A DNA stretch of 64,000 nucleotides from Byssovorax sp. (GTDB lineage: Bacteria; Myxococcota_A; Polyangia; Polyangiales; Polyangiaceae). This document shows, piece after piece, positions 53,930 through 63,101 of the stretch; within the stretch, counting starts at the first letter, position 1, and every line of letters starts with the position of its first letter. Made by a program: the position numbers and the translations under genes. The notes under the pieces are model-generated. The model searched no databases, was not told where the DNA came from, and saw only the letters and a list, made by a program, of their open reading frames with translations. The stretch lies in contig JANYGI010000062.1 in the NCBI GenBank assembly GCA_025362495.1, forward strand, positions 1 through 64,000, given 5' to 3'.

Positions 53930-54766
53930 ATGAAGCGTTCGATGATTGACACTCTCCCGGTCGGCGCGCGGCCTCTGGCCTTCACCATCACGCTCGCGCT
54001 CGCGCTCGGCTCGTCCAGCGCCGCCGCGCAGCCGGCTCCCGGCGCTCCGGCCGCGCTGCCGCCCGGCGCTCCTGCCGCGCCTCCGCCCGGCGCCCCCGCT
54101 GCCGCTCCGCCCGGCGCTCCCGCAGCTCCGCCCGCCGGCGCTCGCCTCCCCGGCTACGGCCCGCCGCCTGCCGGGTACGGGCCGCCGCCTGCCGGTGGCC
54201 AGCCGCCCGCGGGGTATGGCACGCCCCCTCCCGGCTACGGCCCGCCGCCCGCGGGCTACTACCCTCCTCCGGGCTACGGTCAGCCCCAGCAGGGCGGCTA
54301 TTACCCTCCTCCCGGCGGCTACTACTACCCGTCGCCGGGCTCGATGATGCCTGTCCTCACCCTGCCTTACGAGGACGGCGATCCCGTGCCCGCGGGCTTC
54401 AACGTGCGCTCGCGCGCCAACCGCTCGCTGATCATCGCGGGCTCGATCACCTTCGGTGCGCCGTACCTCATCTCCGCGCTCGTGGCGGCCACCGTCGTCA
54501 GCGCCGACTCGAACAGCGGGGGGCAGTTCGCGCCGCTTTTCGTCCCGATCGTCGGGCCCTTCATCACCATCGGTACGGCCCACGCCGAGGGCGCCGGCAC
54601 CTTCTGGCTGATCTTCGACGGCCTCGCCCAGGCGGGCGGCGCCGCGATGTTCATCGCCGGCCTCACCATGGAAGAGAAGTACCTCCAGCGCGCGCCGGTG
54701 CACGCAAGCCTCAAGCCCGAGGTCCTGGTCAACCCCGGCGGCATGAAGCTCAAGTGGACGTTTTGA
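53930..54766 (+). CDS. Secreted Pro/Gly-repeat membrane protein
   Basis: The 278-residue product has a signal peptide (AFTITLALALGSSSAAA), then about 120 residues of Pro-rich repeats (PPGAPAAPP units followed by GYGPPPAG and YYPPPGY units), a short linker (PVLTLPYEDGDPVPAG) and a C-terminal membrane region with two to three helices (about 165-190, 195-220, 230-250). Repeats of this kind occur in envelope-linked extracellular regions. The function is unknown. ATG 53930 is preferred over the upstream TTG/GTG because of the signal peptide. Confidence 0.65.
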   Translation: MKRSMIDTLPVGARPLAFTITLALALGSSSAAAQPAPGAPAALPPGAPAAPPPGAPAAAPPGAPAAPPAGARLPGYGPPPAGYGPPPAGGQPPAGYGTPPPGYGPPPAGYYPPPGYGQPQQGGYYPPPGGYYYPSPGSMMPVLTLPYEDGDPVPAGFNVRSRANRSLIIAGSITFGAPYLISALVAATVVSADSNSGGQFAPLFVPIVGPFITIGTAHAEGAGTFWLIFDGLAQAGGAAMFIAGLTMEEKYLQRAPVHASLKPEVLVNPGGMKLKWTF

Positions 54767-54810
54767 TCCAGGGAATCGCGTGAGCGCATGCGCGGTTGGG
54801 GGGGCCACGC

Positions 54811-55575
54811 ATGACTGACACTCTCGCCGCTGCGCCCGTCCTCGTCGCCGAGGGGCTCGTCAAGCACTTCGAGGGCGTCGCGGCGGTGAATGGGCTCAGC
54901 CTCACCGTGCACGCTGGCGAGGTCCTCGGCCTCCTCGGCCCCAACGGGGCGGGCAAGACGACCACCCTCCGCATGCTCGCAGGCATCCTCCCGCCCACGG
55001 CCGGGCGCGTCACGCTGAACGGCGTCGACATCCGCGAGCGCCCGCTGGAAGCCAAGGCGCGGATTGGCTTCCTCTCCGGCGACACGCAGCTCTACCAGCG
55101 CCTGACGCCGCGCGAGGTCCTGGCCTATTTCGGCCGGCTCTACAGCATGGACGAGGCCCGCCTCGCCGCGCGGATCGAGGCCCTCGTCCACGATCTGGAG
55201 ATGGCGTCGTTCGCCGGCCGCCCCTGCGCCACCCTCTCGGCCGGCCAGAAGCAGCGCGCCAACATCGCCCGCGCCTTCCTCCACGAGCCCGATCTACTGA
55301 TCCTCGACGAGCCCACCACCGCGCTCGACGTACTCAGCGGCCGCTTCATCGTCGAGGCCATCCGCGGCCGCCGCGCCGCGGGCAAGGCCATCCTCTTCTC
55401 CACCCACATCATGAGCGAGGCCGAGTACCTCTGTGATCGGATAACGCTGCTCCACGAGGGGCGCGCCGTGGACACTGGCACCCTCGCCGAGCTGCTCCTC
55501 CACACCGGCGCGGCGAACCTGACCGACGCCTTCCTCCATCACGTCGAAAAATCGCGCGGGGAGGCCGCCTCGTGA
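54811..55575 (+). CDS. NatA-type ABC transporter ATPase
   Basis: The 254-residue protein begins at ATG 54811, 44 bp after the previous stop. Walker A GPNGAGKTTTLRML, signature LSAGQKQRANIARAF, Walker B LLILDEPTTALDV and H-loop STHIMSE are present. The signature Ala (LSAGQ) rather than Gly and the LGLLGPNGAGKT form are typical of NatA/CcmA-type exporters with ABC-2 permeases. It overlaps the downstream gene by 4 bases (GTGA), so it is coupled to the NatB-CPBP fusion. Confidence 0.92.
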   Translation: MTDTLAAAPVLVAEGLVKHFEGVAAVNGLSLTVHAGEVLGLLGPNGAGKTTTLRMLAGILPPTAGRVTLNGVDIRERPLEAKARIGFLSGDTQLYQRLTPREVLAYFGRLYSMDEARLAARIEALVHDLEMASFAGRPCATLSAGQKQRANIARAFLHEPDLLILDEPTTALDVLSGRFIVEAIRGRRAAGKAILFSTHIMSEAEYLCDRITLLHEGRAVDTGTLAELLLHTGAANLTDAFLHHVEKSRGEAAS

Positions 55576-57713
55576 GGCTGATCATCGTCTGGGTCATCCT
55601 CCGGAAAGAGCTGACCGAGACCCTGCGGGACCGGCGCACGCTGATGCGCCTCCTGCTGATACCGGTCCTCCTCTACCCGCTCTTCGCCATCGCCGTCAGC
55701 AAGCTCCAGAGCTCCGACGCCGAGGCGCGCGCCGACAAGGCCTCTCACGTCGCGGTGTGGGGCGAGCTCCCCGCGGCCCTGAAGACCAAGCTCGAAGCGT
55801 CGGGCAAGCTCCAGCTCCTCCCGTGGGAGGGCGCCCCTGCCTCGGTGAAGAGCGCTGTCGAGGCGGGCTCCATCACCCCTGCCGTTCCTCCTCCCGAGGT
55901 GCCACTCGACGAGAAAACCCTCGAAAAAGGCTCGAAGACGAAGATCGCACTCGACTGGACCGAGCCCGAGAATCCGGTCCTCGACGCCGCCCGCGCCCTG
56001 ATCGAGAAGCGCGCCGTCGACGCCGTCCTGGTGCCCTGGCCCGGGCTCGTCGCCTCCCTCGACCGCGGCGCCGAAGGGCCGATATCCATCTACTTCGACT
56101 CGGTCCGCGCCGACTCCTCCCTCGCCCGCGAGCGCCTCGGCGACAGCCTCGATCGCGCCCGCAAAGACCTGCTCCTCGAGCGCGAGACGACCCGCGGCCT
56201 CCCGCGCGGATTCACCCGCGCCGTATCCATCCTCCCGCGCAACGTGGCCCCGCCCAGCCGGCGGATCGGCCAGATCCTCGGCTCGATGATGCCGATGATG
56301 CTGATCATGATGTCGCTGCTCGGAGGCTTCCTTCCGGCCGTCGATCTCACCGCGGGCGAGAAAGAGCGAGGGACGATGCAAACCCTCCTCTGCGCGCCGC
56401 TCCGGCCGATCGAGATCATCACTGGCAAGTTCCTCGCCGTGTTCGCCATCTCGCTCCTCACGGCCCTCGCCAACGTCGTGAGCATGTCGTTCACCCTGGG
56501 CCGGATCCTCCCCGGCGAAGGCCCGGTGTCCCCATCGATCTACGTTCTCACGTTCGCCCTCCTCATCCCGGTGAGCTTCCTGTTCTCGGCGCTGTTCCTC
56601 GCGCTCGCGGTCTTCGCGCGCGACTTCAAGGATGGCCAGAACGTGCTCATGCCGGTGTACCTGCCGATAACGCTGCTCACCGGCCTCACCGCGCTCCCCG
56701 GGATCGAGCTCGACGCCTGGACGGCCTTCGCGCCGATCCTCAACATCGCTCTCTTGATCAAGGCCCTCTTCCTCGGCGAGGCCAGGGCCGATCTCGTCCT
56801 CCTCGCCCTGGGATCGTCGGCCCTCTACGCGGCGCTGGCGCTCCTGCTCGCGGCGCGCGTGTTCGAGCGCGAGCACGTGCTCCTCGGCGGCAAAGACACC
56901 ATCAAAGCCCTGTTCGGGCTCTCGCGGCGGTCAGGCGGGGAGCCCAGCGCGGCCTTCTCGATCACCGCCTTTGGCACCGTCTTCGTCCTGTTCTTCTACG
57001 GCAGCCTCCTGCTCGAGCGCTTCGGCCCCGTCACCTCGCTCCTGCTCACGCAGTACGGCTTCTTCCTCGCGCCCGCCGCGGGCATCGTCGTCCTCTTCGG
57101 GTTCTCTTCCAGGGAGACACTGGCCCTCCGCCTCCCCTCCCCGCGCGGCGCCCTCGCGGCGATCGTCCTCGGCCTCTCGGCCTGGGCGGTGGCGATTGGC
57201 CTCCTCCTCCGCCTCGTGCCCGTCCCCGAGTCGATTGCCAGGGGCCTGGGCGATCTCCTCCTCCTCGGCGGCAAGCCCTTCATCCTCGTGTTTCTGGTCT
57301 TCGCGGTGACGCCGGCGATCTGCGAAGAGCTGCTCTTCCGCGGGCTCCTCTTCTCGGGGCTCCGCAAGCTGGGCCCCGCCGCCGCGGTGGTGATCTCGGC
57401 GCTCCTGTTCGGGCTGGCCCACGCCTCGGTCTATCGCCTGCTCCCGACAGCCTTCCTCGGCGGGGTTATCGGCCTGACGCGCCTCCGCACCCGCTCGATA
57501 CTCCCGGGGATGATCATTCACGCGCTGAACAATGGCCTCGCGCTCGCGCTGCTCTACTACAGCCCTCCGTGGGCCGGCGATCTCCTCGCGAGAGGCACCT
57601 TGCCCTGGGGCCTCACGCTCGGTGGATGCGCCGTGTTCGCCGTCGGCCTCGCGCTCTTGCCGCGAAAGCAAGCCGAAGCCATCACCCCTGCTGGGCGCGC
57701 CACCGCGCCGTGA
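55572..57713 (+). CDS. ABC-2 permease fused to CPBP intramembrane protease
   Basis: The 713-residue protein is in two parts. Residues 1-430 are a NatB/ABC-2-type permease: a first membrane helix, a large extracytoplasmic domain (about 45-230), and further helices including SILPRNVAPPSRRIGQILGS and ERGTMQTLLCAPLRP. Residues ~500-700 are a CPBP/Abi-family glutamic protease: the EELLFRGLLFSGL motif near residue 585 (Glu-Glu plus Arg), FGLAHASVYRLLPT and IIHALNN. This permease-CPBP fusion is known in NatAB-like sodium/antimicrobial exporters. Both active motifs appear intact. Confidence 0.9.
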   Translation: MRLIIVWVILRKELTETLRDRRTLMRLLLIPVLLYPLFAIAVSKLQSSDAEARADKASHVAVWGELPAALKTKLEASGKLQLLPWEGAPASVKSAVEAGSITPAVPPPEVPLDEKTLEKGSKTKIALDWTEPENPVLDAARALIEKRAVDAVLVPWPGLVASLDRGAEGPISIYFDSVRADSSLARERLGDSLDRARKDLLLERETTRGLPRGFTRAVSILPRNVAPPSRRIGQILGSMMPMMLIMMSLLGGFLPAVDLTAGEKERGTMQTLLCAPLRPIEIITGKFLAVFAISLLTALANVVSMSFTLGRILPGEGPVSPSIYVLTFALLIPVSFLFSALFLALAVFARDFKDGQNVLMPVYLPITLLTGLTALPGIELDAWTAFAPILNIALLIKALFLGEARADLVLLALGSSALYAALALLLAARVFEREHVLLGGKDTIKALFGLSRRSGGEPSAAFSITAFGTVFVLFFYGSLLLERFGPVTSLLLTQYGFFLAPAAGIVVLFGFSSRETLALRLPSPRGALAAIVLGLSAWAVAIGLLLRLVPVPESIARGLGDLLLLGGKPFILVFLVFAVTPAICEELLFRGLLFSGLRKLGPAAAVVISALLFGLAHASVYRLLPTAFLGGVIGLTRLRTRSILPGMIIHALNNGLALALLYYSPPWAGDLLARGTLPWGLTLGGCAVFAVGLALLPRKQAEAITPAGRATAP

Positions 57714-58632
57714 GGTCCCTGGCCGCCTCGGGCCAGCTCGGCTGCTCGAACTGGAACCCCGCCTCCAGCAGCCGCCCCGGGATCACCCGACGACTCTTGA
57801 GCACCAGCTCGGTGTCGGTGCGCATCGCCCAGGCGCCGATCTCCAGCATCCATCTGGTCGCCGGCAGCCCGACGCGCGTGCCCCACGCCTCGCGCATGGC
57901 CCGCATGAAGTCCGCGTAAGGCAGCGGGTTCGGCGCGGCGAGGTTGAACGGCCCCTCCAGATCCTCGCGCGCGATCAAGAGGTCGATCGCCCGCGAGAAA
58001 TCCACGTCGTGCATCCATGACACGAACTGAGCGCCGCTCGCGGCCGTACCGCCGAGGCCCTTTCGCACCATCCCCAGCATCACGTCGAAAATGCCTTCGC
58101 GATCCGGGCTCATCATCATCGCCGATCGCAGCGCGACGCGACGGGTCTTCGGCGTCCTGGCCTCGTTCAAGGCGCGCTCCCACTCGGTCGCGATCTTGAC
58201 GCTGTAAGCCCAGTAGGCGGGCACGCCGGCCTCGTTTCCACCGATGATCCCCGTGGCCTCGTCGTTGGGGGCGTCGAGGCGATGGGCGTAGATCGTCGCC
58301 GTGCTCATCTGGAGCCAGAGGCGCGGCGGGCTCGCGGCGGCGGCGATCGCCTCGCCCACGGCGCGGGTGGACTCGACCCGGGAGTCCATCATCGCGCGGA
58401 GGTTCTCCTTCGTGTAGCGGCAGTTGACGGTGCGGCCGGCGAGGTTCAGCACCACGTCGGCGCCGTCGATCTCCTTGCCCCAGGCGCCCACCGTGCGGCC
58501 GTCCCAGCTCACGGTGCGACCCACCTTCGCGGCGGCGCGGCTGAGGATCACCACCTCGTGGCCCGCGCTCACGAAGCCTCGCGCGAGCATCTGCCCGATT
58601 TGCCCGCTGCCGCCGGGGATGACGATCTTCAT
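57682..58632 (-). CDS. TIGR01777-family NAD(P)-dependent epimerase/YfcH-like
   Basis: The 316-residue product starts at ATG 58632. It has an N-terminal dinucleotide-binding motif (VIPGGSGQIGQMLARG), a ADVVLNLAGRTV loop, RLWLQMSTATIYA and YWAYSVKIATEWE. This is the SDR-like TIGR01777 (YfcH/HCAR-type) family. Its last 32 bases overlap the 3' end of the CPBP fusion gene on the opposite strand. It is in a minus-strand group with an MFS exporter upstream, 54 bp away. Confidence 0.88.
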   Translation of the reverse strand: MKIVIPGGSGQIGQMLARGFVSAGHEVVILSRAAAKVGRTVSWDGRTVGAWGKEIDGADVVLNLAGRTVNCRYTKENLRAMMDSRVESTRAVGEAIAAAASPPRLWLQMSTATIYAHRLDAPNDEATGIIGGNEAGVPAYWAYSVKIATEWERALNEARTPKTRRVALRSAMMMSPDREGIFDVMLGMVRKGLGGTAASGAQFVSWMHDVDFSRAIDLLIAREDLEGPFNLAAPNPLPYADFMRAMREAWGTRVGLPATRWMLEIGAWAMRTDTELVLKSRRVIPGRLLEAGFQFEQPSWPEAARDLTARWRAQQG

Positions 58633-58686
58633 GCGCGGCACGGTAGGGCAAACCGCGCTCGCCTGTCCACGCTGCCCTCGCCTCCG

Positions 58687-60030
58687 CTACTGCTCCGGGG
58701 GCCGCGCCAGGTTGCAGGCCGCGTCGATCCCGCCGGTCAGCTCGGGCAAGATCCCCATTCTGATGTAGATCGGCCGGACGTTTCGCCGGATCTCGGGGAG
58801 CTGGCGGAGGAACACCAGCGAGGCCAGGAAGCACGCGACGCCGCCGACGAGGATGGTAGTCTCGGCGCCGAGCCGCGTCGCCAGGACGCCGGCGATCAGG
58901 CTCCCGAACGGCACCGTCCCGAAGAAGGCCATGGCGAACAGGCTCATCACCCGCCCGCGCTTGTCCTCGTCGACGATGGTTTGAAGGATGGTATTGCTCG
59001 AGGCCATCTGGAGCATCATCCCTCCTCCGGTCAGGAACATCAGCGGCAGCGAGAGCCAGAGTGCGTGGGCTCGCGAGAAGGCGACGAGGCCGGCCCCGAA
59101 GACCGCCGTCGAGAGGAAGATCACCCGACCGAGCCCGAGGACGGTTTGCCGCGAGGCCAGGTACACCGCCCCTCCGAGCGCCCCGAGGCCGGAGGCCGCC
59201 GTGAGCAGGCCGAGCGTGCTCGCGCTGCCGCCGAGCACCTCCCTGGCGATCACCGGCAGCAGCACGGTGTACGGCGTCCCCATCAGGCTCACCAGCGCGA
59301 GCAGGAGCAGGACAGAGCGGATCGCCTTGGACTCCGCCGCGTATCTGAAGCCTTCCTGGAAGTCGGCGAGCACCCGCGACGTCGGCGGCGCGACGATCCT
59401 CCGGGGGAGCCGCATCATCAGGAGAGAGGCAATCACGGCGATGTAGCTGACGGAGTCGATGAGGAAGCAGTAGCCCTCTCCGACGCCGGCGATCAGCACC
59501 CCGGCGATCGACGGCCCGAGCAGGCGAGCCGCGTTGACCATCGACGAGTTGAGGGCGATGGCGTTCGGCAGATCGGCCCGGTCCTCCACCATTTCCACCA
59601 CCAGCGCCTGGCGAGCGGGCATGTCGAAGGCGTTGGTGATCCCCTGAACCACGCTGAGCGCGACCACGTGCCAGACCTGGATCACCCCGCCGAGCGCCAG
59701 CGCGGCGAGCACGCCCGACTGGACCATCGCCAGCACCTGGGTGACGACCAGCACGCGATGGCGATCCCACCTGTCGACGAGCACGCCCGCCACCGGAGAG
59801 AGAATGAACGTGGGGATCTGCCCGGCGAACCCCAGGACACCGAGCAGCAGCGCCGAGCCCGTCAGCCGGTAAATCAGCCACGAGGTGGCGATCCGGGTCA
59901 GCCAGGTGCCGATGAGCGAGATGCTCTGGCCGCTGAAGAAGAGGCGGTAATTGCGGTGGCGCAGCGCTCGTCCGATCGATCGCAGCGTGGATCCCCGGGG
60001 CGCAGCGGGCGCGGCCTCACCCCCGCTCAT
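58687..60030 (-). CDS. MFS transporter, EntS/MFS_3-like
   Basis: The 447-residue transporter with about 12 membrane helices opens with LRHRNYRLFFSGQSISLIG and carries a DRWDRHRVLVVTQV cytoplasmic loop motif (loop 2-3 type) and a SASTLGLLTAASGLGALG helix. The N-terminal RNYRLFFSGQ signature is characteristic of the EntS/MFS_3 group of exporters. The substrate is not assignable. Its 5' end lies about 365 bp from the downstream small membrane peptide gene. Confidence 0.88.
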   Translation of the reverse strand: MSGGEAAPAAPRGSTLRSIGRALRHRNYRLFFSGQSISLIGTWLTRIATSWLIYRLTGSALLLGVLGFAGQIPTFILSPVAGVLVDRWDRHRVLVVTQVLAMVQSGVLAALALGGVIQVWHVVALSVVQGITNAFDMPARQALVVEMVEDRADLPNAIALNSSMVNAARLLGPSIAGVLIAGVGEGYCFLIDSVSYIAVIASLLMMRLPRRIVAPPTSRVLADFQEGFRYAAESKAIRSVLLLLALVSLMGTPYTVLLPVIAREVLGGSASTLGLLTAASGLGALGGAVYLASRQTVLGLGRVIFLSTAVFGAGLVAFSRAHALWLSLPLMFLTGGGMMLQMASSNTILQTIVDEDKRGRVMSLFAMAFFGTVPFGSLIAGVLATRLGAETTILVGGVACFLASLVFLRQLPEIRRNVRPIYIRMGILPELTGGIDAACNLARPPEQ

Positions 60031-60278
60031 GGCGCGTCCTCACGGGCCTTCGCTTCGCTGAAGATCGTCATGGGCTCGCGAGGCAAGGTAGACCCGGGAG
60101 GCGCTCCGCGCCCGCGCGCAGCCCGCCGGGAATGTGCGTCGCGGTCGGGGGCGTCGAGCGTTCTCCACGCCCAGCGCCCCGCCGGAGCGAGCCGTCAATC
60201 GGTGCGCGCGCGCCGGGCGGAGCGAGCCACAACCACGCACGGCAGGCATCCTCGTCCGAGCATCGCTACAACACGATC

Positions 60279-60398
60279 TCAGGCCGCGTGCGTCACCCGG
60301 GCGAGCACCATCGCGATCACCGTCAAGAGCACCAGGAGCACGAGCAGCGCCTCGATCGAGGGGCCGCGGTCGCGCGATTCGACGTCAGGCTGGTTCAT
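60279..60398 (-). CDS. 39-residue membrane peptide coupled to a PhoB-like regulator
   Basis: ATG 60398 to TGA at 60281-60279 encodes an N-terminal charged segment (MNQPDVESRDRGPS) and one membrane helix (ALLVLLVLLTVIAMVLARV). Its start overlaps the regulator's stop codon (ATGA), which indicates translational coupling. The gene is too short for domain calls. Membrane microproteins of this size commonly modulate sensor kinases or transporters. No kinase gene lies next to it. Confidence 0.55.
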   Translation of the reverse strand: MNQPDVESRDRGPSIEALLVLLVLLTVIAMVLARVTHAA

Positions 60399-61108
60399 CG
60401 TGCCTCCGTGGCGTCCGGCGCGACCCCGGGGGCCGCGGCGAAGCGATAGCCGATGCCCCGCACTGTCTCGATGTACTCGCCGGCGCGCTGGAGCTTGTCG
60501 CGCAGGCGCTTCACGTGCGTATCCACGGTACGGGTCGTGACGCTGACGTCCATCCCCCACACCCCGTCGAGGAGCGCGCCGCGCGTCTGCACGCGATCTC
60601 GATTCTCGTAGAGCGCGAGCAGGAGCTTCCACTCGATCAACGTAAGCTCGATCTCGCCGTCGTCGATCCAGATGCGGTGGGCGCCCTCGTCGAGGCTCAG
60701 GCAGCCGAAGACGACAGTCCGCACCGGCGCGGCGGTATCGCGGCTCCGCCGGAGCACCGCTTGCACCCGGAGCACGAGCTCTCGAATGCTGAACGGCTTG
60801 ACGATGTAGTCGGCGGCGCCGACCTCGAACCCGACGATGCGATCGACCTCGTCGGTCCGCGCGGTCACGAAGACGACGGGGATACCGCTGGTGCTCCGGG
60901 TGCTCTTGAGCAGGCGGCACACCTCGGTGCCGGAGCGATCCGGCAGCATCCAGTCGAGCAGGACCAGATCCGGCCTCTTCTCGCGGGCGATGCGCAGCCC
61001 CTCCGTGCCCGAAGGGGCCAGGAGGACCTCGTGCCCTTCTCGACGAAGGTTGTAGTCGAGCACCTGCTGCAGGCCGGGCTCATCCTCGATCACCAGAATG
61101 CGCGGCAT
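60395..61108 (-). CDS. OmpR/PhoB-type response regulator
   Basis: ATG 61108 (MPRILVIEDEP) gives 237 residues. The receiver (1-115) has the EDEP acid pair, phosphoacceptor Asp in LVLLDWMLPD, VTARTDEVD and Lys in YIVKPFS. The winged-helix domain (about 130-220) has LTLIEWKLLLALYEN, WGMDVSVTTRTVDTHVKRLRDKL and the GYRF wing. The sequence is close in style to PhoB. No partner histidine kinase or phosphate transporter is next to it, so it is an orphan here. Confidence 0.92.
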   Translation of the reverse strand: MPRILVIEDEPGLQQVLDYNLRREGHEVLLAPSGTEGLRIAREKRPDLVLLDWMLPDRSGTEVCRLLKSTRSTSGIPVVFVTARTDEVDRIVGFEVGAADYIVKPFSIRELVLRVQAVLRRSRDTAAPVRTVVFGCLSLDEGAHRIWIDDGEIELTLIEWKLLLALYENRDRVQTRGALLDGVWGMDVSVTTRTVDTHVKRLRDKLQRAGEYIETVRGIGYRFAAAPGVAPDATEAR

Positions 61109-61318
61109 CGGACACATTGGATACCGTGCGCATGTGTCGTTTCAGTGAACACCCCGCTACGAGCCGGGTGCTTTTTGCCGAGCCGGGCGCGGGGCCGGCG
61201 TTGTCGTCGTCGCCGCACGTTCGTACGGCTCCTCCTCCGCCTTGGCCGCGCGCCCGGCTCGGCGAAAATCACCGACGGCTCCGCCCGGGTAGAGGGGCGG
61301 CCTGAGCCGGATGTCGGA

Positions 61319-62569
61319 TCAGTCGGAGGCGCCCTCCGCATTCATGGCGGACAGCGGCAGGGCGGCGCGTGGGGACGGCAGGGAGAGGGAGATCAGGGCG
61401 GTGGTCAGGGCGAATGCGAAGGATGCCCACAGGCATCCTGGGAGCCCGGCGGCCTGGTAGACGAGGCCCGAGAGGAGCGTGCCGGCGAGCCGGCCGGCGG
61501 CGTTGGCCATGTAATAGAAGCCCACGTCGAGGGCGACCCGGTCGCCGTCGGAGTAGGCGAGCACCAGATACGAGTGCACCGACGAGTTGAGCGCGAACAC
61601 CACCCCGAAGAGGCCGAGTCCGCCGAGGACGACGACCTCTCGCGGATAACCCAGGGAGAGCGCCAGCGGCACGAGGCCCATGACCGCGGCGAGGCCGAAC
61701 GCCAGCGCCTGCGCCACGCCGGCCCGGGGCGCGCGACCGCCGGCGAAGCGGGCGAGGATCGCGGGCGCTACCGACTGGATGACTCCATAGCCCATCACCC
61801 AGAGGGCGAGCGAGCTTCCCACGCGCGTGAAGCTCCAGCCGAGCGCCGTGGCGAGGAACACCGGTACGCCGACCACGAACCAGATGTCGCGGGCGCCGAA
61901 GAGGAAGAATCGGGCCGCCGAGAGCCGGTTGATCGCCGGGTCCTTGGCGAAGAGCATCGCCAGCTTGTTCTTCGTCTTCGCCTTGCCGAGCTCGCGCGGC
62001 AGGCTGACGGTGGAGCCGAGCAGGATCGCGAGCAGCGCGCTGGCCATCGACCAGAGCGAGAGCTTGAATCCCAGCCAAGAGAGGAGCAGGCCTCCGAGGA
62101 AGAATCCCGCGCCTTTCAGGGCGTTCTTGGAGCCGGTGAGGATCGCCACCCACTTGAAGAGCGAGGACTCCGCGCCGACGGGCACGAGCGTCTTGATCGC
62201 GCTCTTCGCGCTCATCTTGGTGAGATCCTTGGCAATCCCGGAGAGGGCCTGAGCGGCCATGACGTAGGCCACCGAGCTCGCTCGCGGCCAGGTGGGCGCG
62301 ACGAACGAGAGCATTCCGAGGGCCCCGATCTGGAGGGCGAGCCCGCCGAGCAGCGTCGCGCGCAGGCCCATCCGCGCCGCGAGGAGCCCGCCGAAGAGGT
62401 TGGTCACGACGCCGAACAGCTCGTAGAAGAGGAACAGGAACGCGAGCTCCACCGGCCCGTAGCCGAGCGCGTGGAAGTGCAGGAGAACCAGCATGCGCAG
62501 CGCGCCGTCGGTGAGCGTGAACGCCCAGTACGCGGCCGTGACGAGGGCGTAGCTGCGGAGCGCGCGCAT
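61319..62569 (-). CDS. arsJ: Organoarsenical efflux MFS transporter ArsJ
   Basis: The 416-residue transporter starts at ATG 62569 (MRALRSYALV). About 12 helices follow, with the ArsJ-type N-terminus YWAFTLTDGALRMLVLLHFH and AKDLTKMSAKSAIKTLVP in the middle loop. ArsJ exports 1-arseno-3-phosphoglycerate made when GAPDH uses arsenate, and its gene normally follows a gapdh gene. Here the region upstream holds an arsM-gapdh scar and a truncated arsR, so the enzyme partner is lost. The ArsJ frame itself looks intact. Confidence 0.9.
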   Translation of the reverse strand: MRALRSYALVTAAYWAFTLTDGALRMLVLLHFHALGYGPVELAFLFLFYELFGVVTNLFGGLLAARMGLRATLLGGLALQIGALGMLSFVAPTWPRASSVAYVMAAQALSGIAKDLTKMSAKSAIKTLVPVGAESSLFKWVAILTGSKNALKGAGFFLGGLLLSWLGFKLSLWSMASALLAILLGSTVSLPRELGKAKTKNKLAMLFAKDPAINRLSAARFFLFGARDIWFVVGVPVFLATALGWSFTRVGSSLALWVMGYGVIQSVAPAILARFAGGRAPRAGVAQALAFGLAAVMGLVPLALSLGYPREVVVLGGLGLFGVVFALNSSVHSYLVLAYSDGDRVALDVGFYYMANAAGRLAGTLLSGLVYQAAGLPGCLWASFAFALTTALISLSLPSPRAALPLSAMNAEGASD

Positions 62570-62573
62570 GGCC

Positions 62574-62811
62574 TCAGGCGAGGCCCCGAGCGACCTTGCG
62601 CCCGGAGCTCGACCATCCGGTTCACGTAGCCAATCTCGCAAGAGTAGAGATCACGGGTGATCGGATCCGTACCGCCGCCGAGGGCTTCACCCTTCGAGGG
62701 GCTCGGCGTTGCCGCCGACCCGCAGCAAGAGGTCTTTCCTCCGCTGACCGCCGCCTTGACGGCCTGACCATACCGCGCCTGTACAACCTCACGAATGCTC
62801 TCGTTCGCCAC
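62574..62811 (-). pseudogene. Fused scar: arsM 5' end joined to arsenate-linked gapdh 3' end
   Basis: GTG 62811 follows an AGGAG site. The first ~55 residues (ESIREVVQARYGQAV, the SCCG motif, then DPITRDLYS) match the start of arsenite methyltransferase ArsM. At about 62635-62645 it switches to GYVNRMVEL, the C-terminal end of GAPDH (WGYxNRMVEL). A one-base frameshift after VEL then breaks the tail: in the shifted frame it ends RKVARGLA-stop, two codons before arsJ. This is best explained by a deletion removing the rest of arsM and almost all of gapdh, followed by decay. Confidence 0.78.
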
Positions 62812-62858
62812 GACCCGTCTCCTGGATTGAAAAGCTTCGATATTATGGGCAAAAAATA

Positions 62859-63101
62859 TCAGCCACCCGCGAGCTTCTGGCACTCGGCGAGCCGGGCGAG
62901 GGTGCCTTTGTCGATCGCGTAGTACACCCACGTTCCGCGGCGCTCTCCCGTGACCAGCCCGGCCTCGCGGAGGATCTTCAGGTGATGCGAAATGGTGGGC
63001 TGCGAGAGGTCGAAATGGCTCTCGATGTCACACGCGCAGAGCTCCGACCCGGCGGCGGCGAGCAAACCCATCATCTCGAGCCGCGTCCCGTCGCGCGACA
63101 C
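62859..63101 (-). CDS. arsR: ArsR-family repressor, N-terminus replaced by repeat
   Basis: This 80-residue frame starts at GTG 63101. It has the arsenic-binding motif ELCACDI (Cys-x-Cys-Asp, as in ArsR) and the recognition helix LSQPTISHHLKILREAGLV, then GERRGTWVYYAI. A normal ArsR has ~20 more N-terminal residues before the (A/S)DPTRLEM helix. Here DGTRLEMM follows VSR, and the GTG itself lies in the first unit of a 43-bp tandem array. The array may have displaced the true start and promoter. Confidence 0.75.
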   Translation of the reverse strand: MSRDGTRLEMMGLLAAAGSELCACDIESHFDLSQPTISHHLKILREAGLVTGERRGTWVYYAIDKGTLARLAECQKLAGG

